NCBI RefSeq assembly: GCF_003987645.1
Contig: NZ_NGKA01000011.1
Location: 1-64,000 of the forward strand
Direction of reading: 5' to 3'
Length of the DNA stretch: 64,000 bases
From: Vagococcus elongatus
Lineage (GTDB): Bacteria; Bacillota; Bacilli; Lactobacillales; Vagococcaceae
The position numbers and the translations under genes are program-made. Below the pieces are notes generated by a model. The model did not search any database. It was not told the origin of the DNA and saw only the letters and a list, made by a program, of their open reading frames with translations. This document shows positions 24,795 to 32,941 of the stretch, one piece after another (the first letter of the stretch is position 1; every line of letters starts with the position of its first letter).

Positions 24795-26454
24795 TTGACC
24801 TCATCTCCTTTCCACCTAAAAAGCCTTTTAAACTAATTTCTATACTTTCATTATCATATACATCAATACGTTCAATATATTTCTGAACAATATTTTCATC
24901 TAGCTTAATATCTTTATTAGAAAACAAGCTATCAAATAATCCTATCTCCTCCTCAGCTTGACTTTCTATTGAAAGTATTTCAAGGTCAAGATCACTTAGG
25001 CTCTTTTCATAGATGGCTAGGTCTTTTCTATTTAATATTCTTTTTTCAAGATAGTCTTCTTTCTCAATCTTTCCCAAACTATAATTTTCATATAGTCTTT
25101 TTAAGTCTGAATTATGTTTTGAAATCTTAAGAGAAATAGACTGGCGATTTCTTTCTACCATCTCAATTCTCATCTTGCATATATCAGTAATTCTATCCCT
25201 GCAATCTTTTCCACTTACATCAATGCTGAGTATATTTCTCAACTTATTTATTACTAGATTATCTAAGTCACTTTCCATTATAGAAATATAGGGAGTTTCA
25301 AGTAAAATACCATTGTTTTCTTCATTTGTGAACTTATAATAATAAAAGTTGGCATTCTTCTTATTACTTCTTACTCCATTTCTAATTAAAAGTAGGTTCG
25401 TATTTGCATCAAAAATTACACCTTTGTATTTATTAATTGGATCTCTTTTCATATCATGTCTTGTTATTTTAAATTCCGATTTATCTTTATTATTATCAAG
25501 TATCTCCTGGGCTATATTAAACATTTCTTCTGAAATAATAGCTTCATGGGCATTTTCTACAACAATCCATTCACCCTTAGGTTTTTGCCTATAATGACCG
25601 GACTTTTTCCCTTGGACATTTTCTTTAGTTCCTTGAACAAGGCAACCTGTATAGACTCTCTGTCTTAGCATATTAGCTATAGTCCCTTTTCTCCATTGTG
25701 GTTGTCCAGGTTCTCGTATAATAGACCTTGTTTTATTATAGGCACTTGATGTTGCGATGTTTTCCTCATTAAGTTCTTTAGCAATTTTAAGTGTATTAAC
25801 CCCATCTACATACATATTAAAGATTCTTTGGACTATTTTCATGCTTACTTCATCAGGCTCTAATTTTCTTCCTCCATCTTTTTTTACTACCTTATATCCA
25901 AAAGGTGGATTTGAACCTATAAAGAATCCCTGTTTGGCATGAACCTGCCTACTGGTTTTAATCTTATGTGATATATCCTTGGCATACATATCATTAATAA
26001 GGTTTTTTATTAAGATTTCAAAAGATAGTTTTGCATCAATTCCCTTTTCTGTATCAATCTTGTCTATTACTGATACAAATCTTACTCCTAGGAAAGGAAA
26101 TACCTTATCTACAAGTCTTCCCATTTCAAGATGTTCTCTACCAAGTCTTGATAAATCCCTAATTATAATGCAGTTTATAAAGCCATTTCTAACATCATTC
26201 ATCATTTCAATATAACCTGGCCTATCAAAATTAGTTCCAGAATATTCATAATCTGTATAAACCTTAACTAGGGTCATATTTTCTTTATTAATATACTCCT
26301 GGCAAATCTCCACTTGTGATTCTATAGAATATGATTTATTTCTCCACTCTTCTGTTCTTTCCTGCGAAAGTCTTGTATAGATTCCAACTCTTGATGAATT
26401 AATAGTCGCTTTTTCTTCTGTTTTTATTAAATCTCTTCTTGATATTCTAGCCAT
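24787..26454 (-). CDS. Large serine recombinase B (second of three), zinc ribbon lost
   Basis: A 555-residue serine recombinase. VGIYTRLSQERTEEW holds the catalytic serine and IIRDLSRLGREHLEMG the arginines; NPPFGYKVVKKDGGRKLEPD opens the recombinase domain. Where A and C have the cysteine zinc ribbon, B reads NTNLLLIRNGVRSNKKNANF with no cysteine, so the zinc site is gone although the coiled coil remains. The start overlaps gene A and the stop overlaps gene C by eight bases each, so the three are made as one set. The loss suggests a specialised or subunit role rather than an independent integrase. Confidence 0.9.
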   Translation of the reverse strand: MARISRRDLIKTEEKATINSSRVGIYTRLSQERTEEWRNKSYSIESQVEICQEYINKENMTLVKVYTDYEYSGTNFDRPGYIEMMNDVRNGFINCIIIRDLSRLGREHLEMGRLVDKVFPFLGVRFVSVIDKIDTEKGIDAKLSFEILIKNLINDMYAKDISHKIKTSRQVHAKQGFFIGSNPPFGYKVVKKDGGRKLEPDEVSMKIVQRIFNMYVDGVNTLKIAKELNEENIATSSAYNKTRSIIREPGQPQWRKGTIANMLRQRVYTGCLVQGTKENVQGKKSGHYRQKPKGEWIVVENAHEAIISEEMFNIAQEILDNNKDKSEFKITRHDMKRDPINKYKGVIFDANTNLLLIRNGVRSNKKNANFYYYKFTNEENNGILLETPYISIMESDLDNLVINKLRNILSIDVSGKDCRDRITDICKMRIEMVERNRQSISLKISKHNSDLKRLYENYSLGKIEKEDYLEKRILNRKDLAIYEKSLSDLDLEILSIESQAEEEIGLFDSLFSNKDIKLDENIVQKYIERIDVYDNESIEISLKGFLGGKEMRSSE

Positions 26455-28123
26455 AGAGAGCTACCCCCTCCCTTTCAGTGGATAGTCCTTTTATAGCCAT
26501 GCTATTGAAGGATGCAAGATTAGAAGTCTTGGTTTTCTTAGCTCTCTTTAATATTCTCTTTAATATATCTAACTTTTCCATATCATTAAAGAATACTGTT
26601 ATTCTTGGTCTTCCTTCTTCATCCTTTTCCCCTACCAATATACGGTCAACAAAAAATGCTAGTGTCTGCCTATCAATACTTTCTATATTTTTATACTTTT
26701 CCAAGCCTGTAAGCCAATTTTCTTTGGAATTAAGTATCTCTTCTAAATCATTATAGGCTTTCCTTCTATTTATAATTTGCTGTTCAATCTCTTTTATTTT
26801 AAACTGGTAGCTCTTCCTAAAGGATTGAAATTCCTCTTCATCTATAAGCTCATCTTCTAAGTCCATATAAAGAGAACGTCTAAGGGTTTCATACTTCTTT
26901 TTTTCAGCAAGTAGATCATCTAAATCAAGGTCATATTCTGATTTACTAAAATCAGTTTGCCTAATTCTTAAAAATAGTTCTTCTTGATATTTAATATGTT
27001 GTTTTAGGATGTAATTCAAAGAAGATAAAATATCCTCTTCCTTAATACTATGCCTTGAGCAACCCTTACCACGATTGTATAAGCCACATATATAATAAAT
27101 TGTTTGTCCATTTTTTGTCTTTTGGTTTCTTCTTACTAGCTGATTTCCACAATCTGCACAATAAAGAAGCCCTGCTAAAAAATCAGGTTTGGTTTTCCTA
27201 TTAAGAATATCTCTTCCCATCATCTTATTAGCTACATTAAACATTGTTTCTGTAACTATAGCTTCATGAGTTCCTTCAACCCTAACCCATTCTTCTTGGG
27301 TAACTTTTATTTCCCTATTAGACTTATAATTAAGCTTGGTTCTCTTCCCCTGTTCTAAGTCTCCAAGGTAAACCCTATTCTCAATAATCCTATTTATCAT
27401 CTTAGCCTGCCACTTACTTTGATTACTAGCAAAGCCTGTAGCATAATTTGATCCATTACTTTCCTTATAAGCTTGTGGAGTTTGAATACCTAGCCTATTA
27501 AGTTCATCTGCTATAGCCTTTGAAGAATATCCTTCTACTTTCATCTCAAAAATTCTTCTAATAACATAGGCTACATTCCTATCAACTATAAGATGATTTT
27601 TCTTTTTTGTGCTTTTCCTATATCCATATGGAGCAAATGCCCCTATAAATTCTCCCCTCTGTCTTTTAGTCTTTTGAGAGCTTTTAACTTTCATGGATAT
27701 ATCCCTGCAATAACTATCATTGATAAAGTTTTTTATAGGAAGAATAAGATGTGTGTCATTTACATCAGCATTTTCACTATCATAGTTATCATTAACTGAT
27801 ATAAATCTAACCCCCATTTGTGGAAAAATCTTCTGAAGAATTTTTCCCGATTCAATATAATCTCTTCCAAATCTAGAAAGGTCTTTTACAATAATCGTTT
27901 TGCTAGCTTTCTTTTCAAGGTCACTAAGCATCTTTTTAAAATTTGGTCTTTCAAAGTTTGAACCTGTAAATCCATCATCAATATATTCTTTGACAATTTT
28001 AAAACCAGCCTTATCAGCATAGCCTTTTATAAGTTCCCTTTGATTACCAATGGAATTACTTTCTCCTTCATCTCCATCATCTCTTGATAAGCGAAGATAC
28101 ATATAAGCCTCGATCTTTTTCAT
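26447..28123 (-). CDS. Large serine recombinase A (first of three)
   Basis: A 558-residue recombinase, first gene of the triad. EAYMYLRLSRDDGDEGESNS contains the nucleophilic serine, KDLSRFGRDYIESGK the active-site arginines, and APYGYRKSTKKKNHLIVDRN the recombinase domain border. The zinc ribbon is complete (CADCGNQLVRR, later CGLYNRGKGC), followed by the coiled-coil region. Of the three it has the most canonical catalytic and zinc motifs. The ribosome site GGAGAG precedes the ATG. The promoter must lie in 28124-28223, where nothing clear was found. Confidence 0.93.
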   Translation of the reverse strand: MKKIEAYMYLRLSRDDGDEGESNSIGNQRELIKGYADKAGFKIVKEYIDDGFTGSNFERPNFKKMLSDLEKKASKTIIVKDLSRFGRDYIESGKILQKIFPQMGVRFISVNDNYDSENADVNDTHLILPIKNFINDSYCRDISMKVKSSQKTKRQRGEFIGAFAPYGYRKSTKKKNHLIVDRNVAYVIRRIFEMKVEGYSSKAIADELNRLGIQTPQAYKESNGSNYATGFASNQSKWQAKMINRIIENRVYLGDLEQGKRTKLNYKSNREIKVTQEEWVRVEGTHEAIVTETMFNVANKMMGRDILNRKTKPDFLAGLLYCADCGNQLVRRNQKTKNGQTIYYICGLYNRGKGCSRHSIKEEDILSSLNYILKQHIKYQEELFLRIRQTDFSKSEYDLDLDDLLAEKKKYETLRRSLYMDLEDELIDEEEFQSFRKSYQFKIKEIEQQIINRRKAYNDLEEILNSKENWLTGLEKYKNIESIDRQTLAFFVDRILVGEKDEEGRPRITVFFNDMEKLDILKRILKRAKKTKTSNLASFNSMAIKGLSTEREGVALYG

Positions 28124-28223
28124 CTCTACACTCTCCTTAATAAATTATTTTGGGTGCAATTTATTAAGGATTTCAGAAACTTTATATTTTTATCTTACCG
28201 CACTTATATATATCTGTCAGCCC

Positions 28224-28454
28224 TTAAATCCTTAATTCTAACTTACATAAATCTGATACAAAATCATCCATGCTAACCCTTGTATTTCCTATACAACAAT
28301 TAACAACAACATTTCCTACTTCTATAAAAACATTCTTTTTATCTTCTGGAATCTCTTGTAATTTTTGATCCAAATACGCTCCCATTGATTGTTCATCTTT
28401 ATATCCATAATTAACAGAAGAAGAGTTTTGGTTTTTCTTATTAATATTTTCCAT
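28224..28454 (-). CDS. Small conserved-looking element protein, unknown
   Basis: 76 residues; begins MENINKKNQNSSSVNYGYKD and ends DDFVSDLCKLELRI. Two adjacent cysteines (VVNCCIGN) are notable. No family was recognised. It lies 100 bases before the recombinase triad on the same strand, has AAGAGGTAAT as ribosome site, and may be an accessory factor of recombination such as an excision-directing protein, but nothing in the sequence proves this. Confidence 0.5.
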   Translation of the reverse strand: MENINKKNQNSSSVNYGYKDEQSMGAYLDQKLQEIPEDKKNVFIEVGNVVVNCCIGNTRVSMDDFVSDLCKLELRI

Positions 28455-28634
28455 TTAATTACCTCTTCTTTCTTAATATTTTATTTTAAGTTTTATGACA
28501 TTGACAGGTGCTTTGGCAGCTCATAGGAATTTCACCTCTCCCCTTTTCTCGGTGGGAAGCAACAACGTATAGAAGTATCATTATCACCATCTAGATTTTT
28601 GCAAAAAGTTTTGCCAATACTTTTTTGTAGCAAA

Positions 28635-28736
28635 CTATTTCTCGCTCTCATCCTTATATCCCATACATTTAGCGTTATGTAGGTATTCATTTAAACCAAA
28701 GTCACCTTTAGCAGAATGGTCATGACGTAGTTTCAT
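28635..28736 (-). CDS. Very small protein of 33 residues with His/Cys residues
   Basis: Starts MKLRHDHSAKGDFGLNEY and ends KCMGYKDESEK. AAGGAGCC stands five bases before the ATG, better than chance would give. The histidines at the start and one cysteine could form part of a metal site, but it is too short to classify. It lies between the sigma-like gene and the small protein gene on the same strand. Absent from longer-gene lists because of its size. Confidence 0.45.
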   Translation of the reverse strand: MKLRHDHSAKGDFGLNEYLHNAKCMGYKDESEK

Positions 28737-28815
28737 ACTGGCTCCTTAAACGGATAATGTCCTGTCCTGGTCTATTAAGTTGTCAAAGTTCAAAAATATA
28801 TAATTTTTTATTCTT

Positions 28816-28844
28816 ATATAAGGGGCTGTATTTGCCCCTTATAT
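28816..28844 (-). terminator. Hairpin after the sigma-like gene
   Basis: ATATAAGGGGC and GCCCCTTATAT pair perfectly over 11 bp with a 7-base loop, about 50 bases after the end of the sigma-like gene on the minus strand. No T-run follows, but the surroundings are very AT-rich. Likely a terminator or RNA stabiliser. Confidence 0.5.
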
Positions 28845-28892
28845 ATAACAGTGAAAAAACCACCCTCTTGATTCGCTTTTTTAAAAAAGATT

Positions 28893-29330
28893 TTATTTTT
28901 CACCCCAATCTTCTAAAAAGACCTTTAACTTCTCTAGGGTTTTTTCTTTCCTCCTAAAGACTGCCCCTTGGCTAATATTAAGTGTTTTCGCCAGTTCCCT
29001 TTGGGGTATCTCATCAAAAAAAAGAGCCTGAATAATTTCCCTTTCTTCTGGGCTTAATTTATCCAAGGCTTTATTAAGTGCTTCTATTTGCATTTTCACT
29101 GCTACTAATTTCTCTAGGTCAACGGCTTTATCTATTAGCCTCTCTTCCATGCTCCTATCTGCTCTATCTGATATAAACTCAGAGAAATAACCTAATTTAT
29201 TCTCCTTGTCTAGCCTATTAAGATAATTCTCCCTATTGGTTTCTTGCCAATATCCCTTATATACTTTTTCAGATACATCCACCTTGCTATCTCCAAGGAA
29301 TATATAATAATTTTTTTTATTTTCTTTCAT
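28893..29330 (-). CDS. Sigma-70-like (region 4) element regulator
   Basis: 145 residues. The C-terminal part ALDKLSPEEREIIQALFFDE then QRELAKTLNISQGAVFRRK is a sigma region-4 helix-turn-helix. The N-terminal half is charged and lacks region 2, so this is a short sigma-like or YlxM-like regulator as found in Tn916 and clostridial ICEs. It lies upstream of the recombinase genes on the same strand and probably controls them. AATGAAAG and a short A-rich leader precede the start, with no strong ribosome site. Confidence 0.75.
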   Translation of the reverse strand: MKENKKNYYIFLGDSKVDVSEKVYKGYWQETNRENYLNRLDKENKLGYFSEFISDRADRSMEERLIDKAVDLEKLVAVKMQIEALNKALDKLSPEEREIIQALFFDEIPQRELAKTLNISQGAVFRRKEKTLEKLKVFLEDWGEK

Positions 29331-29483
29331 TTTCCATAACCCCCCAATTTTAAAATCAAAATGAATTTTTAAAATTGGAGATCATGGATACCTAGCAATA
29401 TAGGTTTCCCAACGTCTTTTCATATGCACCTGCTCTTTCTTTTAATTTCAGAGCCGGCGCATTAACGAAAGTATTTTGGGTAC

Positions 29484-29551
29484 AAAAAAAGAGCCACACA
29501 AAACAGATTTATCTTTTCAGATAAAAACTTCCGTTTTGCGTGGCTCTTAAG
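29484..29551 (-). terminator. Long-stem terminator upstream of the sigma-like gene
   Basis: AAGAGCCACGCAAAAC pairs with GTTTTGTGTGGCTCTT (minus strand, 16 bp, one G-U pair); inside it a second stem TTTATC/GATAAA closes a small loop. Seven T follow on the minus strand. It ends or attenuates transcription arriving from 29.85 kb through the repeat array, about 150 bases before the sigma-like gene. Confidence 0.85.
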
Positions 29552-29820
29552 GATTCTTGTCCAGTTCAGACCAGTCAACAAACTCTTGATTTATAACTGT
29601 TGTTTCTAAGGGTTCTAGCCCAGTCCAACACCTCTGTATAAATCTCAGCTATTCAATTTTGCCTAAAATATTTAAGGGAGAACTTTTTTACAATCTAGAT
29701 TCTGATTCTAGATTAAATATTTTATCTATGTAACTCTTGACGGTTTTAGCCGAATTCAGTCTCCTATAGATTTTTAATTTATATTCCTATTCCTAAAGGT
29801 TCTAGCCTAGTCCAATAGCC
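29546..29820. repeat. Decayed tandem repeat, units of about 55-66 bases
   Basis: The motif CTAAGGGTTCTAGCCCAGTC recurs in degraded form at about 29546, 29605, 29737 and 29792 with a still weaker trace (TTAAGGGAGAACTT) near 29671, giving steps of about 59, 66, 66 and 55 bases. Unit interiors differ. Another similar piece, GGTTCTAACCTAATCAAT, lies far away at 40741. The spacers and repeats are too variable for a CRISPR array. Confidence 0.6.
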
Positions 29821-29855
29821 AAAATATAAATTGCACAGAAACTCACTTAAGTATC

Positions 29856-30083
29856 TTATTTTATATCTTCATAATCAGCTGAACATTCAGCTACCATGGA
29901 TAATCTCTTATCTGGATGATAAGTAATTATTCCATTTGTAATTTCTACTTCTAAATTTGCTCCACACCTAGAGCATTTGATTTCCATGTCACTAAAACTA
30001 CTTGTAAAACCACTTTTACATAATTCCTTGCCACAGTATGGGCATACTATAATAAATTTTTTCTTTTTTTTCTTCATCTGCAA
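29856..30083 (-). CDS. Small zinc-ribbon protein
   Basis: 75 residues. After a lysine-rich start (KKKKKK) come two CxxC pairs, CPYCGKELC and CSRCGANL, about 20 residues apart, which form a classic zinc ribbon. The tail YHPDKRLSMVAECSADYEDI has no recognised motif. Small proteins of this type are common in clostridial ICEs, with unknown role, probably nucleic-acid or protein binding. Same strand as the LexA-like gene, 190 bases apart. The ribosome site AAGGATTGC is moderate. Confidence 0.65.
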   Translation of the reverse strand: MQMKKKKKKFIIVCPYCGKELCKSGFTSSFSDMEIKCSRCGANLEVEITNGIITYHPDKRLSMVAECSADYEDIK

Positions 30084-30272
30084 TCCTTCTTTTCTTATTG
30101 CCTTCTAAGTGGATTGGGGAAAGAAAACTACAGATGACTTACTAATCTAACACCCAAGTACCACAGAAGGCTATCATTTTTTTCCTCATCATTAATCCTT
30201 CTTTTCTAAGTTTGTTATTAGAGGCTGGCCAATACCAACCCCTAACCTTTAAACAATTTTTGACCCTAGAAA

Positions 30273-30878
30273 TTATACTAGGTCTTTCATAATTTTTACA
30301 GCTATTCCTTGGATAGAACAATTTGCTGTCACTATATCTTTCATATTCTTATTTTCTGGCTTAAGTCTTACACACTTTTTGCCTTGGTCAAGATATAATC
30401 TTTTTAATGTAGTAGTTCCATCTTCCAGTAAAGCAACAACTATTTGACCCTCATTAGCTTCTTCTTGTTTTCTTATAACTACTAGGTCACCATCTTCTAT
30501 CCCAGCCTCTATCATGGAATCTCCATTGGCTCTAAGGATAAAATAATCGCCCTTATCAAAAAACTTTGCAGGTAAAGATACATAGCTTTCTATATGCTCT
30601 TCTTCCAAAAGGGGAAGTCCACAAGATACAGATCCTAAGACAGCCGCTTGTATCATGTCGGTTTCCATCTTTTTAATTGTTGGTGTAATAATTTCTTTGC
30701 CATTGTATTCAAGCATACCTTTTTCATTCATTTCCACAAGATAACGATATACAGTACCATTATCAGTTTTTACAGCTTTTGCAATTTCTCTGGTAGAAGG
30801 AGAAGTCCTATAGTGATTTGTATATTGATTTACATAGTCAATTATTTCTTCCATTCTTTTGGGACTTTTGGTTCTCAT
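30273..30878 (-). CDS. LexA-like repressor with self-cleavage domain
   Basis: A 201-residue LexA/S24-type repressor. The N-terminal winged helix covers about residues 1-65 (TSPSTREIAKAVKTDNGTVY). A cleavage site of Cys-Gly type stands in LGSVSCGLPLLEEEHIE, and the Ser-Lys dyad in NGDSMIEAGIEDGD and DGTTTLKRLY. DNA damage through RecA would cause self-cleavage and so may induce transfer of the element. A near-perfect palindromic operator lies between its promoter and start codon. It is not the host LexA by context, as it sits among element genes. Confidence 0.9.
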   Translation of the reverse strand: MRTKSPKRMEEIIDYVNQYTNHYRTSPSTREIAKAVKTDNGTVYRYLVEMNEKGMLEYNGKEIITPTIKKMETDMIQAAVLGSVSCGLPLLEEEHIESYVSLPAKFFDKGDYFILRANGDSMIEAGIEDGDLVVIRKQEEANEGQIVVALLEDGTTTLKRLYLDQGKKCVRLKPENKNMKDIVTANCSIQGIAVKIMKDLV

Positions 30879-30894
30879 TTTCTACCCCCTTTCT

Positions 30895-30919
30895 AATCGC
30901 CAACACTTTGTTGGTGATT
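30895..30919. promoter_or_regulatory. Palindromic operator of the LexA-like repressor
   Basis: AATCGCCAACA-CTT-TGTTGGTGATT: two 11-base halves with one mismatch around 3 bases. It lies directly between the -10 box and the start of the LexA-like gene. The sequence differs from the usual firmicute LexA box (CGAACN4GTTCG), so the element repressor should have its own specificity. Confidence 0.7.
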
Positions 30920-30922
30920 ACT

Positions 30923-30951
30923 ATTATAATATTAAATCCAAATTATTGCAA
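30923..30951 (-). promoter_or_regulatory. Promoter of the LexA-like gene
   Basis: On the minus strand TTGCAA (30946-30951) and TATAAT (30923-30928) are 17 bases apart. The palindromic operator starts 4 bases downstream of the -10 box, so bound repressor would block it. Confidence 0.75.
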
Positions 30952-30954
30952 TAG

Positions 30955-31588
30955 TTCTTTTGGAAAAATTAAACTTTATAATATTTGAAATTTAGGTCTG
31001 GCAGCCAGCCCCAAGTAAGTGGTATAATTTATTTATAAGATGATACAGGAAATACAAATATCAATTTTAGGAGGTCAATATGCTTATAGGATTATTTATA
31101 GGAATATGTTTAACCATAACCATTCTCTTTGTAAAACTTTATAAAAATATTACTTTATTTTCTTTTAAGACCTTGGCTTTTGGAGTTGATTTCTTTGTTA
31201 TATTTTTTTACTCAATATACTTCTTCCATCCCAATGTATCAGTAAAACTTGTTGATGGTAAATTGCAATATCTTCTTAATGCAGGTGTTGGAATCCTTGC
31301 AATACTTATGTATGGACTTTTAATTTTATTTATCAACGATACCTTCCCTACGATTAGCAATGCTCTTAACCTATTCATAGCATTTGTAGGGGTGTCTGTT
31401 GCCGTCCCTTTTGCAATTGGACTACTGAGTCCTGTAATCCAAATATTTATTCATGGTTTTACTTTTAATGGAGATATTGTTCTATCACAGAATCATATGT
31501 TAAGTCTTTTCTTGAAGTATATGGTCTTTGGGCTAATTGCACTCCCTGTATGGAGATACCGAATAAGTAAGCTTGAAGAGCTTTAATA
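30955..31588 (+). repeat. Direct repeat copy A (intact membrane-protein locus)
   Basis: The region from the promoter (a TGGTATAAT extended -10 near 31020) to the end of the 168-residue gene is repeated, with scattered changes, at 35268-35897 in the same orientation. The copies flank the tet(T)-like region. Confidence 0.9.
31080..31586 (+). CDS. Small integral membrane protein, unknown function
   Basis: 168 residues with about four to five hydrophobic segments, starting MLIGLFIGICLTITILFVKL; the C-terminal half contains FAIGLLSPVIQIFIHGFTFN and ends in a basic cytoplasmic tail. No family was recognised. AGGAGG lies six bases before the ATG. A second, frameshifted copy lies at 35391-35895. It is divergent from the LexA-like gene and followed by a strong bidirectional terminator, so it is a single-gene unit. 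Alternative view: an immunity-like or envelope protein, without proof. Confidence 0.7.
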   Translation: MLIGLFIGICLTITILFVKLYKNITLFSFKTLAFGVDFFVIFFYSIYFFHPNVSVKLVDGKLQYLLNAGVGILAILMYGLLILFINDTFPTISNALNLFIAFVGVSVAVPFAIGLLSPVIQIFIHGFTFNGDIVLSQNHMLSLFLKYMVFGLIALPVWRYRISKLEEL

Positions 31589-31598
31589 AATTAGACAT

Positions 31599-31648
31599 AA
31601 AATGACGAAGTTTAAGGTCTTCTTTCTTGACCTAAACTTCGTCATTTT
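31599..31648. terminator. Bidirectional terminator after the membrane-protein gene
   Basis: AAAATGACGAAGTTTAAGGTC and its mirror GACCTAAACTTCGTCATTTT pair over about 20 bases with a single bulge, 9-base loop, and A/T-rich flanks on both sides. Confidence 0.85.
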
Positions 31649-31854
31649 AGTATTTATAATTATCTCAATTTATATAACATTTGTAAGGTACTCATTATTG
31701 CTTAATTAATAATAATATTATATACTTTCCCCAATAAACTCAAAGTTATTTAAAAGGTTAATTCTCATTTTATAGAAATCTAATAAATCCCTTTTATAAA
31801 TCAAGACTTTCTAATTCACTATTAATATAATATCCCTATATAACTAAAAACTGT

Positions 31855-31992
31855 TTATCTAACACTTGTATATATCTTTTTTAGGTCAATAAAAATACCA
31901 TCTGCGTACTTTTGCCTAAAATCAATACCCATATATGATAACTTTCTCGATTCTGTAACTCCAGTTACTACAGTAATTGCATTCTTTGACAT
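31855..31992 (-). pseudogene. Unrecognised short reading frame or gene fragment
   Basis: 45 residues from ATG, beginning MSKNAITVVTGVTESRKLSY and continuing MGIDFRQKYADGIFIDLKK. It can extend upstream by about 18 residues to the stop codon just after the MBL frame. It has coding-like composition but no clear start signal, so it may be the tail of a lost gene. 31650-31854 holds nothing that I can recognise. Confidence 0.3.
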
Positions 31993-32046
31993 TGTGCCAT
32001 CTATGCTCTTTAAATTATTTGTATTTACTTGCTTTTGTGAACCTAA

Positions 32047-32670
32047 CTAATCTTCCTCCGTGAAGCAATAATAATTATCTGCATTCATTGAAATAATTTT
32101 TTTCAACGAATCTTGAGCCATATTCAGGTCAAGTGCAAATTGCGGATTTGCAATTACTAATTCACCATTTTCTACAACTGCCGCATCACCTGTTACAATG
32201 GAATTAGTCTCTGTTAAAAATAATGAAATATGACCTGGAGTGGAGATAACCTGACATCCTCCTGCCCAATCCAAACTATCTCCATCTTTAACTATTATAT
32301 CTACATTGACAGGTTTAACTTTTCTTAATGTTTCACAGAAATCAATTCCAAATTGTTGCTGTTCTTTTGGCATTATTTTTAATAATTCCTCTGCTTGCAG
32401 CAATCTAAGAGATTTATCTTTCCCAGAAATATACTTACTCTCTATTTCACTTGAAACTACCTTAATATGTGGATGTCTTTCTTTAATTTCATATATGGCC
32501 CCCATATGGTCATCATCATGATGTGTAATCAGTACTTTTGTCAATGAATCTGCGTCTATTCCTTTTGATCTCATTTCATCTTCTAATAAGGATAAGAAAT
32601 TAGGGTAACCACAGTCAACTAAAACAACATCGTTTTTACTTACTAATAAAACAGGATTTATGATTTTCGT
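32047..32670 (-). pseudogene. MBL-fold metallohydrolase, N-terminus lost
   Basis: The metallo-beta-lactamase motif reads LITHHDDDHMG and the later ligands STPGHISLFL and VTGDAA are kept. The frame continues upstream of the first ATG (32574) with INPVLLVSKNDVVLVDCGYP, the usual second strand of the fold, but then meets a stop and merges with a fragment of a different gene. So about 15-20 N-terminal residues are missing. A shorter protein from 32574 could be made but would lack the first strands. Relatives are small thiol or nucleotide hydrolases, and the substrate is unknown. Confidence 0.7.
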
Positions 32671-32800
32671 TTAGGGATTCCCCCGCTTCATTTGATTTGA
32701 ATAGAACATTTCCACTTTGAATATATGTCTTTACTTCATAAAATTCAATTGATTCAAATACTCGTTTTAAATCTGTCATCTTAATTATATTTTTCCCATC
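32670..32800 (-). pseudogene. DUF1697 protein fragment
   Basis: The minus strand reads GKNIIKMTDLKRVFESIEFY and then EVKTYIQSGNVLFKSNE, the well-kept N-terminal part of DUF1697 proteins. The start codon region is frameshifted, and after SNEAGESLNE the sequence passes into the MBL remnant. About 45 residues of a protein normally near 180 remain. Both neighbours are broken at the same spot, which indicates a deletion joining two genes. 32801-32941 holds further decayed sequence. Confidence 0.65.
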
Positions 32801-32941
32801 ATACAGAAGTGAAAATCACCAATTTCATTTTTTTAGTAATGTACTACCATTCAAGTTTTCTAATTGATACAGGTATGCATCCTCACCAACTATTTTTAAG
32901 CTAGGATTTCTCGATTCTATTTCAAATTTTATATCTAGGCC

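Noticed and set aside
29546-29820. CRISPR array
   Set aside because: Repeats vary too much, spacing is uneven, and no cas gene is near.
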